Translations under genes and position numbers: made by a program
Notes under the pieces: model-generated
Database searches by the model: none
Told to the model about the DNA's origin: nothing
Seen by the model: only the letters and a program-made list of their open reading frames with translations
Part shown: one piece after another, positions 1 through 5,070 of the stretch
Layout: each line of letters starts with the position of its first letter
How positions within the stretch are numbered: position 1 is the first letter of the stretch
Source of the DNA: an uncultured Oscillospiraceae bacterium
GTDB lineage: Bacteria; Bacillota; Clostridia; Oscillospirales; Oscillospiraceae
Length of the DNA: 5,070 nucleotides
NCBI GenBank assembly: GCA_910577805.1
Contig: CAJTOE010000174.1
Coordinates: 1 to 5,070, forward strand
Reading direction: 5' to 3'

Positions 1-1920
1 CACCATGTAGACGGTCATATCCCGGTCCACCAGCTCCGCCCCCCGCTCTCTGGACAGGGGCAGGAGGTCCGTCCCCGAATAGCCCAGCTCCGCCAGACCG
101 TCCAGCGTCATGGAGCTGTCCGGCATGGGGTACTCGTCCAGGGAGGTCTCCGGCAGGATCGTGTCCGCCTGTTCCGGGGGCGCGGGGACAGCGGGGGCTG
201 ACTGCTCCGGCGGGCTGGGTGGTTCAAAGTCCGGCTGGCGCACGTCCCGCATGGTGATGATCCCGGCCTCCAGCCCAGCCACTACGCGCTGGCACTCGTC
301 CACGGTCCCTACAAAAACTACATTGAAGGGGTATAACTGGCCGTTCCGTCTATGGTAGGTCTGGACCGCGCTGCGGTCAACGGCGCTGTCAACGCCAAAA
401 ACAGGCTGAACCTTACAGATGAGGGCCGCGTCCCACTGGTCGCTCAATTTCTCCAGCCGGTCCCGGAGAACGGCGGTTTCGGGCCGCTCGGTATGCTGGG
501 CGGCATCGTTCAAAATACTGCGGAAACCATTAAAAGAGCCGTTCAGCATGGAGGGCAGCAGGGCCTCCGCCATGTTCTCTTTCTCCCGCAGTTCGACATT
601 GTTTGGCAGGGGAATCAGACGGGCCTCCTGCAATTCCGCCAGATAGCCGCACAGGTCGGAGACAAACTTCTCCGGGGTGTCGGTCAGCTCCGCCGCTGGC
701 GCGGTCCGCTCCTGGACCAGCCCATCCAGCCGTTCCAGCATGGCCTTGGCGGTCATCAGGCTGTTATGCTCCACAAGATAGGTCAGCGGGCCGCGAACGC
801 CGTCAAAATAGCCGGTCTGCATTTCCGTCACAAGGTCGGCTATGGACTGCTCCCTGGGGTCCAGCGTGAAGGGACGCTCCAGAATCCCCGTCTGATGGAG
901 CTGGTCCATATAGTCGTACAAATCGGCGGCAAACTGTTCCAGCGTATCGGGTCCGGCCTGCTCCGGCTGGGCGGTGAGGTCAATGCCCCGCTCCTTGCAA
1001 ATCTCGGCAAAGTGCCTGTCGATGGTGTTGATAAGGCCGCTGACGGTCTTGGTGATGGTCTCCAGGCTGGCTTTCAGCTCCGGCAGGGACTTGTCCCTGC
1101 TCCATCCGGCGATATAGCCCATAGAGTTGGCGCTGGTGTCGATGCCGTAATACTGGCAGACGGCGAAGGACACGCTCTCGGCCTCCACCTCCATGGTGTT
1201 CTTGTCCTTGGCCTTGGGCGGGTCCGCGTTCCCCGCAGCGGCGGAGAGACGGTCCTTCTCCCGGTCATGGAGGACCGCGTGGCCGATCTCATGGACGGTG
1301 GCGCACACCGTCTGCACCTGGCTCATGCCCTCCCGGATGGAGATGGTCTGCTTGGTGAAGCTGCACACGCCGTCTGTATCAGGGGCCAGGGCCGCAAAGG
1401 AGATGGGCATGGGAGACGTGCGCCGCAGGGCCTCCATAAACGCCTCGTACTGCTGCACATCGCCGGTCAGGCCGGTGGCGAGGCTGGGGAGCGGCTTGCC
1501 CTCCGTCTGGTCGGCGGTAAAGACCTTAACCGGCTTGAACAGAGGGATTTCCACGGTCTTTTCATCCATGATGATGTTGCCGTCCCCGTCCAGCACCGGG
1601 GCCTTGGTGTCCGGGTCCAGCCGCATTTCCTCGATTTTCTTTTTCAGCGGCGTGGGGGCGATGATGGTCAGCCCCTTCTCGCCCTTTTTCACATGCCGCC
1701 CGAACTGCTTCCACTTGTTGAACCCGGCGGCGGGCATGGAGGCGTGGGGCCGCTGCATGTGAATGAGGATGGTGTTATTGACGGAATAGCTGTGAAAGCG
1801 GGACATGGTGCGGAGATAGTCAAAATACCGCTCACTTTGGAACAGGTCCTGGATATTCTGTTCAATGCTTGAAACAATTTCCTTGACCCGTTCCCGGTTG
1901 CTGGGCTTCTGGTCAGCCAT
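1..1920 (-). CDS. Large ArdC-like antirestriction protein with ssDNA-binding and HEXXH metalloprotease domains (3' end outside window)
   Basis: The frame is open for 640 codons from the ATG at 1920-1918 to the window edge, so the C-terminus is missing. Residues about 8-90 resemble the ArdC N-terminal ssDNA-binding domain (ERYFDYLRTMSRFHSYSVNN, then a GFNKWKQFGRHVKKGEKG block). Residues 205-220 carry VCATVHEIGHAVLHD, an HEXXH zinc-protease site (H210, E211, H214). An MEVEAESVSFAVCQYYG block at 243-259 probably supplies the third ligand, E246 or E248. Residues about 300-520 are helical-looking sequence I cannot assign. A Pro/Glu-rich linker lies at about 563-600. A segment from about 604 (TLDGLAELGYSGTDLLPLSR) resembles accessory domains of large ICE proteins. 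ArdC proteins protect incoming conjugative DNA from restriction; that role here is inferred. ArdC itself is about 300 residues, so this is a much longer multidomain version, comparable to the LtrC-like proteins of Tn1549-type elements. The start is fixed by an AGAAAGGAG ribosome binding site 10 bases upstream. Confidence 0.88.
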   Translation of the reverse strand, partial: MADQKPSNRERVKEIVSSIEQNIQDLFQSERYFDYLRTMSRFHSYSVNNTILIHMQRPHASMPAAGFNKWKQFGRHVKKGEKGLTIIAPTPLKKKIEEMRLDPDTKAPVLDGDGNIIMDEKTVEIPLFKPVKVFTADQTEGKPLPSLATGLTGDVQQYEAFMEALRRTSPMPISFAALAPDTDGVCSFTKQTISIREGMSQVQTVCATVHEIGHAVLHDREKDRLSAAAGNADPPKAKDKNTMEVEAESVSFAVCQYYGIDTSANSMGYIAGWSRDKSLPELKASLETITKTVSGLINTIDRHFAEICKERGIDLTAQPEQAGPDTLEQFAADLYDYMDQLHQTGILERPFTLDPREQSIADLVTEMQTGYFDGVRGPLTYLVEHNSLMTAKAMLERLDGLVQERTAPAAELTDTPEKFVSDLCGYLAELQEARLIPLPNNVELREKENMAEALLPSMLNGSFNGFRSILNDAAQHTERPETAVLRDRLEKLSDQWDAALICKVQPVFGVDSAVDRSAVQTYHRRNGQLYPFNVVFVGTVDECQRVVAGLEAGIITMRDVRQPDFEPPSPPEQSAPAVPAPPEQADTILPETSLDEYPMPDSSMTLDGLAELGYSGTDLLPLSRERGAELVDRDMTVYMV

Positions 1921-1930
1921 GACAGATCAA

Positions 1931-1939
1931 CTCCTTTCT
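1931..1939 (-). promoter_or_regulatory. Ribosome binding site of the ArdC-like gene
   Basis: The minus strand reads AGAAAGGAG, ending 10 bases before the ATG at 1920. The AAGGAG core lies in a possible 10-base loop closed by ACAGA/TCTGT (1922-1926 with 1937-1941), so it may be exposed in a small hairpin. It is the strongest Shine-Dalgarno match near the first Met and decides the start. Confidence 0.8.
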
Positions 1940-1945
1940 GTGGGA

Positions 1946-2060
1946 TGTAACGGTTTAGGACCGCGTTTCAGAGGGTCCGGGGGAAAAGATACGGGCGCTC
2001 CCGGACCAGGGCCGGAAACGCCCGGAAACAGCAGGGTTTTCGGGGGCCTAAAGCGTTACA
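1946..2060 (-). promoter_or_regulatory. Nested inverted-repeat element, candidate structured leader RNA of the ArdC-like gene
   Basis: Four helices fit one non-conflicting fold. P1 joins 1946-1959 to 2047-2060 (13 of 14 pairs; AT-rich, so not just a GC effect). P2 joins 1963-1969 to 2015-2021 (7 of 7). P3 joins 1974-1981 to 2000-2007 (8 of 8) with an 18-base loop. P4 joins 2022-2029 to 2036-2043 (7 of 8) with a 6-base loop. P1 thus closes a junction of P2/P3 and P4. The element starts one base after the stop codon of the Cys-rich-VLP gene and ends 6 bases before the ribosome binding site of the ArdC-like gene. No U-run follows, so it is not a standard intrinsic terminator. It may be a regulatory leader, a processing site or a DNA-level site such as a single-strand origin. 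The strand is uncertain: the odd pair in P4 is G-U if read on the plus strand but A-C on the minus strand. I recognise no known riboswitch class. Confidence 0.5.
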
Positions 2061-2061
2061 G

Positions 2062-2418
2062 TTACCCCCTGTGGCGGCGCACCCGGTCGCGGGTCTTTCT
2101 CCGCCGCTCCTTTTGGGCGCAGGGGCCGCAGTACAAGGCCCGGTTGCCTTTGGCGAGGAAGCGCCCGCCGCAGACGGCACACCGCTTCCAGCTGTGGATG
2201 CCGCCCAGGACCTCCGCGCACAGCTCCCGGTCGGTGGGGAGGACGGCGGCGCGGAAGTATTTGCAGATCAGGGTGGGAGAAATGAGCTGGGGACAGGGGC
2301 AGGGGCCGCCGTCGTCCAGGGGCAGGCAGTTTCCCCCGTCATAATTGGCGCACAGATGGCGGATGAGCTTTCTGGTCCGCCGGAATTGGTCCTCGCTCAT
2401 GCGGCGCAGCTCACTCAT
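2062..2418 (-). CDS. Cysteine-rich VLP-domain protein (small zinc-ribbon-like ICE protein)
   Basis: This 118-residue protein has ten cysteines (C23, C31, C40, C42, C52, C67, C80, C83, C97, C100). The first half carries the CANYDGGNC...GPCPCPQ...CKYFRAAVLPTDRELC pattern of the Cys_rich_VLP family, with the VLP tripeptide at 59-61. The second half has a CxxC-x13-CxxC zinc-ribbon-like pair (80-83 and 97-100) followed by a strongly basic tail (KERRRKTRDRVRRHR, about 103-117). That suggests a zinc-bound protein contacting nucleic acid; no function is established for the family. The ATG at 2418 overlaps the topB stop by 8 bases and has no good Shine-Dalgarno of its own, so translation is probably coupled to topB. 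The frame is also open upstream inside topB, with Met codons there, but those starts would give larger overlaps. A second ATG six codons downstream (2400) is possible. The gene is typically found next to topB in Clostridia conjugative elements. Confidence 0.83.
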   Translation of the reverse strand: MSELRRMSEDQFRRTRKLIRHLCANYDGGNCLPLDDGGPCPCPQLISPTLICKYFRAAVLPTDRELCAEVLGGIHSWKRCAVCGGRFLAKGNRALYCGPCAQKERRRKTRDRVRRHRG

Positions 2419-4456
2419 GGCCGAACACCAGCTTATAATTTGTCCGCTCCCCATCGTCCTCCAGAATGACCGTGGCATCATAGGTCTTTCCGGTTTTCTC
2501 GGACCAGCAGCCGGTGAGCTTCACCCGTCCCGCTTTCAGCAGTGAGGCGGCGACGGATTTTGTCAGCTGTTTCTTCTTGGCGGAGAAGAATTTGCTGTCT
2601 TTCCAGAGGACGAAGCGGCAGTCCCGGTTCTCGCAGAAAAAGCCCTTCTTGCTCTCGGTGACAGCGCCGCCGCACCGGGGGCAGGGGCCGACGGCCTCCC
2701 GGTCCGGGGGAAACAGGACCTCCCAGCCGGAGACCGGCTGATAGTCCCGGACCAGATCGCGGACCAGGGCGGTGATGCCGTCCATGAAGTCCTCCGGGGC
2801 CAGCGTCCCCCGCTCCACCTCGCCCAGCCGCTGCTCCCATTCAGCGGTCAGCAGGGGGGATTGCAGGGCCTCCGGCAGAACGGTGACGAGGGAGCCGCCC
2901 GCCTGGGTGGGAATAAGGTTGGTGATTTTCTTTGCTTTTTTCCGTTCCACCAGCCCGGAGGCCACCAGCTTCTCCAAAATAGCGGCGCGGGTGGCGGGGG
3001 TCCCAATACCGCGCCGTTCCGCGTCCTCCGGCATATCTCCGGCCCCGGCGGTCTCCATGCTGGCGAGGATGGAATCCTCCGTGAAATGCTTGGGCGGGGC
3101 CGTCTTGCCGGTCTTGACCCGGACTGCCTCCACCGGCAGCGTCATCCCCTCTGTCAGCCCGTCCGGGAGGGCCGCATCCTGGGGCAGCTCGGCATAGGCC
3201 CGCCAGCCCGCGTCCAGCAGGACCTTCCCCTTGGCGGAGAAGCTGTGACCGGCGCACTCCACCACCACGGCGGTCTCCGCATACCAATAGGGCGGGCAGA
3301 CCGCCCGGAGCAGGGCCAGGGACACCAGCCGCAAGACCTCCCGCTCTCCCAGGGGCAGGGCGGAGAGGTCGGCGGCAGCGGCGCTTCTGGTGGGGACAAC
3401 GGCGTGGTGGTCCGTGACTTTCCCACTGTTGCAGACCTGGGAGGCCAGCACCTCCCCCGGCGCGTCCAGGCCACAGACTACAGCGGCGGCGGAGACCAGA
3501 GCGGGGACGGTGTTCTCCATATCGTCCGTCAAAAACCGGCTGTCCGTCCGGGGGTAGGTACACAGCTTCTTCTCATAGAGGGCCTGGAGATAGTCCAGGG
3601 TCTGTTGGGCGGTATAGCCCAGGGCGCGGTTGGCCTCCCGTTGGAGGGTGGTCAGGTCATAGAGGGCCGGGGGCTTCTCGGACTTCTCCCGGCGTTCCGC
3701 CGTCTGGATGGAGACGGTGTTTCCCTCGCAGGAGGCGGCGAGGGCGGAAGCGTCCTTCTTGACGCTGATCCGCTCCCCCGTGACGGTCATGCCGCCGCAG
3801 TCCAGCTCCACCGTGTAGAACGGTTCCAGGGCAAAGGCGGCGATCTCCGCCTCCCGCTGTACAATGAGCGCCAGCGTGGGGGACATCACCCGCCCGATGT
3901 TCAGCGTCCGGTTATACAGCAGGGAAAACAGCCGGGTGGCGTTGATGCCCACCAGCCAATCCGCCTTTTGTCGGCACAGGGCCGCTTGGTGGAGGCCGTC
4001 ATAATCCCTGCCGGAGCGAAGGTTGGAGAAGCCCTCCCGGATGGCCCCGTCCTCTATGCTGGAAATCCACAGCCGCTTCATGGGCTTGGTGCATCCGGCC
4101 AGATGGTAGGCGGTACGGAAAATCAGTTCCCCCTCCCGGCCAGCGTCGCAGGCGTTCACCACCTCGGACACGTCCTCCCGGCGCAGCAGGGTCCGCAGGG
4201 TGTCGAACTGGCCTCGCTTGTCCTGGCCGACGTTGAAGCGCCAGTTTTCCGGCAGGATGGGCAAATCCTCCCGCCGCCACTTGCCGTACCGGGGGTCGTA
4301 CACCGCAGGCTCGGCCAGCTCCGCCAGATACCCCACGCACCAGCTCACCAGCCAGCCCGCGCCCTCCATGTGGCCCTCCTTCCGGGCCGTGGCCCCCAGC
4401 ACCTTGGCAATGCTCATGGCAACCGACGGCTTCTCCGCAATCACCAGCTGATACAT
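2411..4456 (-). CDS. topB: DNA topoisomerase III (type IA), conjugative-element type
   Basis: This 681-residue enzyme cuts and passes single DNA strands through a 5'-phosphotyrosine link, relaxing or decatenating DNA. The Toprim domain begins at residue 3 (LVIAEKPSVAMSIAKVLGA, with E8 the likely catalytic Glu) and continues to CDAGREGELIFR at 103-114. The second acidic residue of the usual DxD is Gly here, a form common in Firmicute TopB. The active-site Tyr is Y301 in CTYPRTDSRF. TDHHAVVPT lies at 348-356 and IGTPATRAAILEKL at 484-497. A C-terminal four-Cys zinc ribbon (C592, C595, C608, C613) and a small C-terminal repeat domain finish the protein. The length is normal and the frame intact. 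I chose the ATG at 4456 because AAGGGAG lies 8 bases upstream; a GTG three codons earlier (4465) overlaps that ribosome binding site and is unlikely. In conjugative elements this paralogue is thought to help element DNA processing, separately from the host enzyme. Confidence 0.96.
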   Translation of the reverse strand: MYQLVIAEKPSVAMSIAKVLGATARKEGHMEGAGWLVSWCVGYLAELAEPAVYDPRYGKWRREDLPILPENWRFNVGQDKRGQFDTLRTLLRREDVSEVVNACDAGREGELIFRTAYHLAGCTKPMKRLWISSIEDGAIREGFSNLRSGRDYDGLHQAALCRQKADWLVGINATRLFSLLYNRTLNIGRVMSPTLALIVQREAEIAAFALEPFYTVELDCGGMTVTGERISVKKDASALAASCEGNTVSIQTAERREKSEKPPALYDLTTLQREANRALGYTAQQTLDYLQALYEKKLCTYPRTDSRFLTDDMENTVPALVSAAAVVCGLDAPGEVLASQVCNSGKVTDHHAVVPTRSAAAADLSALPLGEREVLRLVSLALLRAVCPPYWYAETAVVVECAGHSFSAKGKVLLDAGWRAYAELPQDAALPDGLTEGMTLPVEAVRVKTGKTAPPKHFTEDSILASMETAGAGDMPEDAERRGIGTPATRAAILEKLVASGLVERKKAKKITNLIPTQAGGSLVTVLPEALQSPLLTAEWEQRLGEVERGTLAPEDFMDGITALVRDLVRDYQPVSGWEVLFPPDREAVGPCPRCGGAVTESKKGFFCENRDCRFVLWKDSKFFSAKKKQLTKSVAASLLKAGRVKLTGCWSEKTGKTYDATVILEDDGERTNYKLVFGHE

Positions 4457-4464
4457 AAGAATCA

Positions 4465-4473
4465 CTCCCTTCT
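4465..4473 (-). promoter_or_regulatory. Ribosome binding site of topB, inside a hairpin arm
   Basis: The minus strand reads AGAAGGGAG, ending 8 bases before the ATG at 4456. The AGGGAG part pairs perfectly with CTCCCT (minus strand, 4483-4478) across a 7-base loop, so the site can be hidden in a 6-bp stem. It also rules out the GTG at 4465-4463, which overlaps it. Confidence 0.75.
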
Positions 4474-4510
4474 AAACAGGGAGCGGCCTCGATTCCTGTC
4501 GAAGCCGCTC
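4465..4510 (-). promoter_or_regulatory. Two overlapping, mutually exclusive hairpins in the topB leader
   Basis: Hairpin A pairs 4481-4487 (gagcggc on the plus strand) with 4504-4510 (gccgctc), 7 of 7. It extends past one C-A mismatch by three more pairs (tcg/cga) to an 8-base loop. Hairpin B pairs 4465-4470 with 4478-4483 (6 of 6) and contains the topB ribosome binding site. The two share bases 4481-4483, so both cannot form fully. In the minus-strand RNA, A forms first and would free the ribosome binding site, while opening A would allow B to close it. Neither has a following U-run, so a transcription terminator is unlikely. A protein-binding dyad is an alternative. Confidence 0.45.
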
Positions 4511-4522
4511 GAAAATTATGGA

Positions 4523-4551
4523 TTGTTTTAGATAAAAGGATGGAGTACAAT
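4523..4551 (+). promoter_or_regulatory. Sigma-A-type promoter for the plus-strand small gene
   Basis: TTGTTT (4523-4528) and TACAAT (4546-4551) are separated by exactly 17 bases, a good match to a vegetative -35/-10 pair. Transcription would start at about 4557-4559, roughly 22-24 bases before the ATG at 4581. The region is AT-rich (30 G+C in 80 bases over 4501-4580 by hand count), unlike the rest of the window. Confidence 0.7.
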
Positions 4552-4561
4552 AGAAGGACAA
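4532..4561 (-). promoter_or_regulatory. Possible weak promoter for topB
   Basis: On the minus strand, TTGTCC (4561-4556) and TTTTAT (4537-4532) are 18 bases apart and match the consensus at four of six positions each. A promoter is expected here, since topB faces away from the plus-strand gene at 4581, but this match is weak. A nearby CATAAT (minus strand) is another possible -10 without a good -35. If real, the site overlaps the opposing promoter, so the two would compete. Read-through from the minus-strand gene at 4905 is an alternative. Confidence 0.22.
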
Positions 4562-4580
4562 ACATATTGCGAGGTGTCTT

Positions 4581-4901
4581 ATGAAAAAATTTGTGCTGTA
4601 CCGCTCGTTAAAGGGCGGAAAAATTGACCGGGATTTAGGCAAACATGAGCTGGTCGGCGTTGAGTACGGCGAGGACATCGACGCTGTGACCGATACATTG
4701 ATCGACGTGGTATGCGATGACCTCGCCGGACTTCCAGAGTATGAGCATTGCGAAACCTGGGCCTATGCCCCGGAAGAAATGGAAGATTTTCGCCGCACAA
4801 AGCGGTATCAATACTATATGGGCGGCGTTGTGTCCCCTCCCAACGCAAAGGAAAATATCCTCTATGAGTACGGCATCATTGAGACGGAGAGCGGCAGATA
4901 A
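4581..4901 (+). CDS. Hypothetical 106-residue acidic protein, opposite in strand to its neighbours
   Basis: I do not recognise a named family. The protein starts MKKFVLYRSLKGGKIDRDLG, contains an acidic middle (EYGEDIDAVTDTLIDVVCDD, about 28-47) and ends IETESGR. It has no signal peptide, membrane segment or metal motif; it has only two cysteines (C45, C57). It looks like a small soluble cytoplasmic protein. The start has a GAGGTG ribosome binding site about 5 bases upstream and a well-spaced promoter before it. GC is 163 of 321 bases by hand count (about 51 percent), clearly lower than the adjoining topB, with more A/T at third positions. Its stop ends 3 bases before the convergent stop of the minus-strand gene at 4905. 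It interrupts a run of minus-strand genes, so it may be an independently acquired or independently regulated cargo gene. A regulatory or defence role would be a guess. Confidence 0.78.
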   Translation: MKKFVLYRSLKGGKIDRDLGKHELVGVEYGEDIDAVTDTLIDVVCDDLAGLPEYEHCETWAYAPEEMEDFRRTKRYQYYMGGVVSPPNAKENILYEYGIIETESGR

Positions 4902-4904
4902 CCG

Positions 4905-5070
4905 TCATACCGGCTGATCTCTCACACCCCGGTAGCAGGGCAGGACGCAGCCCTCGCCATACCGCCTGCACCCGTGGCAGGGGTGGCCCTCCGGGGGCTG
5001 GGGCGGGGGCCGGTCCCGCTGGGCGCGGGGGATCTGCATCATCACACGCTCCATGGGGCGATCCGTGAAG
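4905..5070 (-). CDS. Small cysteine-rich protein, complete from the ATG at 5054 or C-terminus of a longer one
   Basis: The frame ends in TGA at 4907-4905 and is open to the right window edge. From the ATG at 5054 it gives 49 residues: MERVMMQIPRAQRDRPPPQ, a proline-rich stretch, then HPCHGCRRYGEGCVLPCYRG with four cysteines (C26, C29, C36, C41) in a CxxC-x6-C-x4-C pattern. Such a compact Cys set suggests a single zinc site, but this is inferred. No clear Shine-Dalgarno precedes 5054 within the visible 16 bases, so either translation is coupled to an upstream gene or the protein starts outside the window. Compact CxxC proteins of this kind are common as unnamed genes in Clostridia conjugative elements. 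It is the second Cys-rich small protein in the window, beside the VLP protein, but the two share no clear sequence similarity. Confidence 0.6.
   Translation of the reverse strand, partial: FTDRPMERVMMQIPRAQRDRPPPQPPEGHPCHGCRRYGEGCVLPCYRGVRDQPV
4908..4934. repeat. Short inverted repeat at the convergent gene ends
   Basis: TACCGG (4908-4913) and CCGGTA (4929-4934) form perfect 6-base arms around a 15-base loop, directly after the two convergent stop codons. No T-run follows on either strand, so it is at best a weak or Rho-independent-like pause. It lies inside the coding sequence of the minus-strand Cys-rich gene and may be chance. Confidence 0.25.

Noticed and set aside
322..360. Possible frameshift near the C-terminal linker of the ArdC-like protein
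   Set aside because: Careful re-reading keeps one continuous frame through YPFNVVFVGTVDECQRVVAG to the window edge.
352..1872. 506-codon open frame on the plus strand
   Set aside because: It is antisense to the ArdC-like gene, whose minus-strand frame has clear domain motifs and a ribosome binding site. The plus translation shows no recognisable motif and is a product of GC-rich codon use.
1946..2060. Miniature transposable element (MITE) bounded by the 14-base inverted repeats
   Set aside because: No target-site duplication flanks the arms, and the inner helices are nested in a way more typical of RNA or ssDNA structure. Not fully excluded.
1865..2344. 159-codon plus-strand frame crossing the intergenic fold
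   Set aside because: It overlaps three well-supported minus-strand features and has no ribosome binding site or motif.
2841..3563. 240-codon minus-strand frame inside topB
   Set aside because: It is an alternative frame of topB with Arg/Gly/Pro-rich sequence and no independent start signal.
4481..4510. Intrinsic terminator at the 7-bp GC-rich hairpin
   Set aside because: No U-run follows on either strand, so I treat it as a leader hairpin or protein site.
2861..4531. 556-codon open frame on the plus strand
   Set aside because: It lies opposite topB, whose catalytic motifs are intact. The plus product is Gly/Gln/His-rich without domain signature, as expected for an antisense shadow.

Overview
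The window looks like part of an integrative conjugative element (ICE), or a related conjugative plasmid, from a fairly high-GC Clostridia-type Firmicute of the gut Lachnospiraceae/Oscillospiraceae kind. The host assignment is an inference. It rests on the gene set (a 681-residue plasmid-type topoisomerase III, a Cys-rich-VLP protein and a large ArdC-like antirestriction protein), the strong AGGAG-type ribosome binding sites and the GC-rich coding sequence. There are no rRNA, tRNA, CRISPR or insertion-sequence features.

Layout: nearly everything reads on the minus strand, so the operon runs from right to left. At the right edge (4905-5070) is the 3' end, or nearly all, of a small cysteine-rich protein. 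Next comes one gene on the plus strand (4581-4901), a 106-residue protein of unknown function with its own promoter and lower GC. The AT-rich divergent gap (4457-4580) holds that promoter and two overlapping hairpins in front of topB. topB (2411-4456, minus) encodes DNA topoisomerase III and overlaps by 8 bases a 118-residue Cys-rich-VLP gene (2062-2418). A 141-base gap (1921-2061) follows, almost filled by a nested, multi-armed inverted-repeat structure. Then comes a long minus-strand gene (1-1920), which continues past the left edge. It encodes an ArdC-type ssDNA-binding domain, an HEXXH metalloprotease domain and long C-terminal extensions. This frame is open over all 640 codons to the window edge.

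How it may work together (inference from family knowledge): topoisomerase III can decatenate or unwind transferred or replicating DNA. ArdC-like proteins bind single-stranded DNA and protect incoming DNA from host restriction. The small Cys-rich proteins probably bind zinc and may bind nucleic acid. The set fits an establishment/DNA-processing section of a conjugative element.

The most noteworthy unexplained signals are the roughly 115-base folded element at 1946-2060 and the pair of mutually exclusive hairpins at 4465-4510, one of which would cover the topB ribosome binding site.
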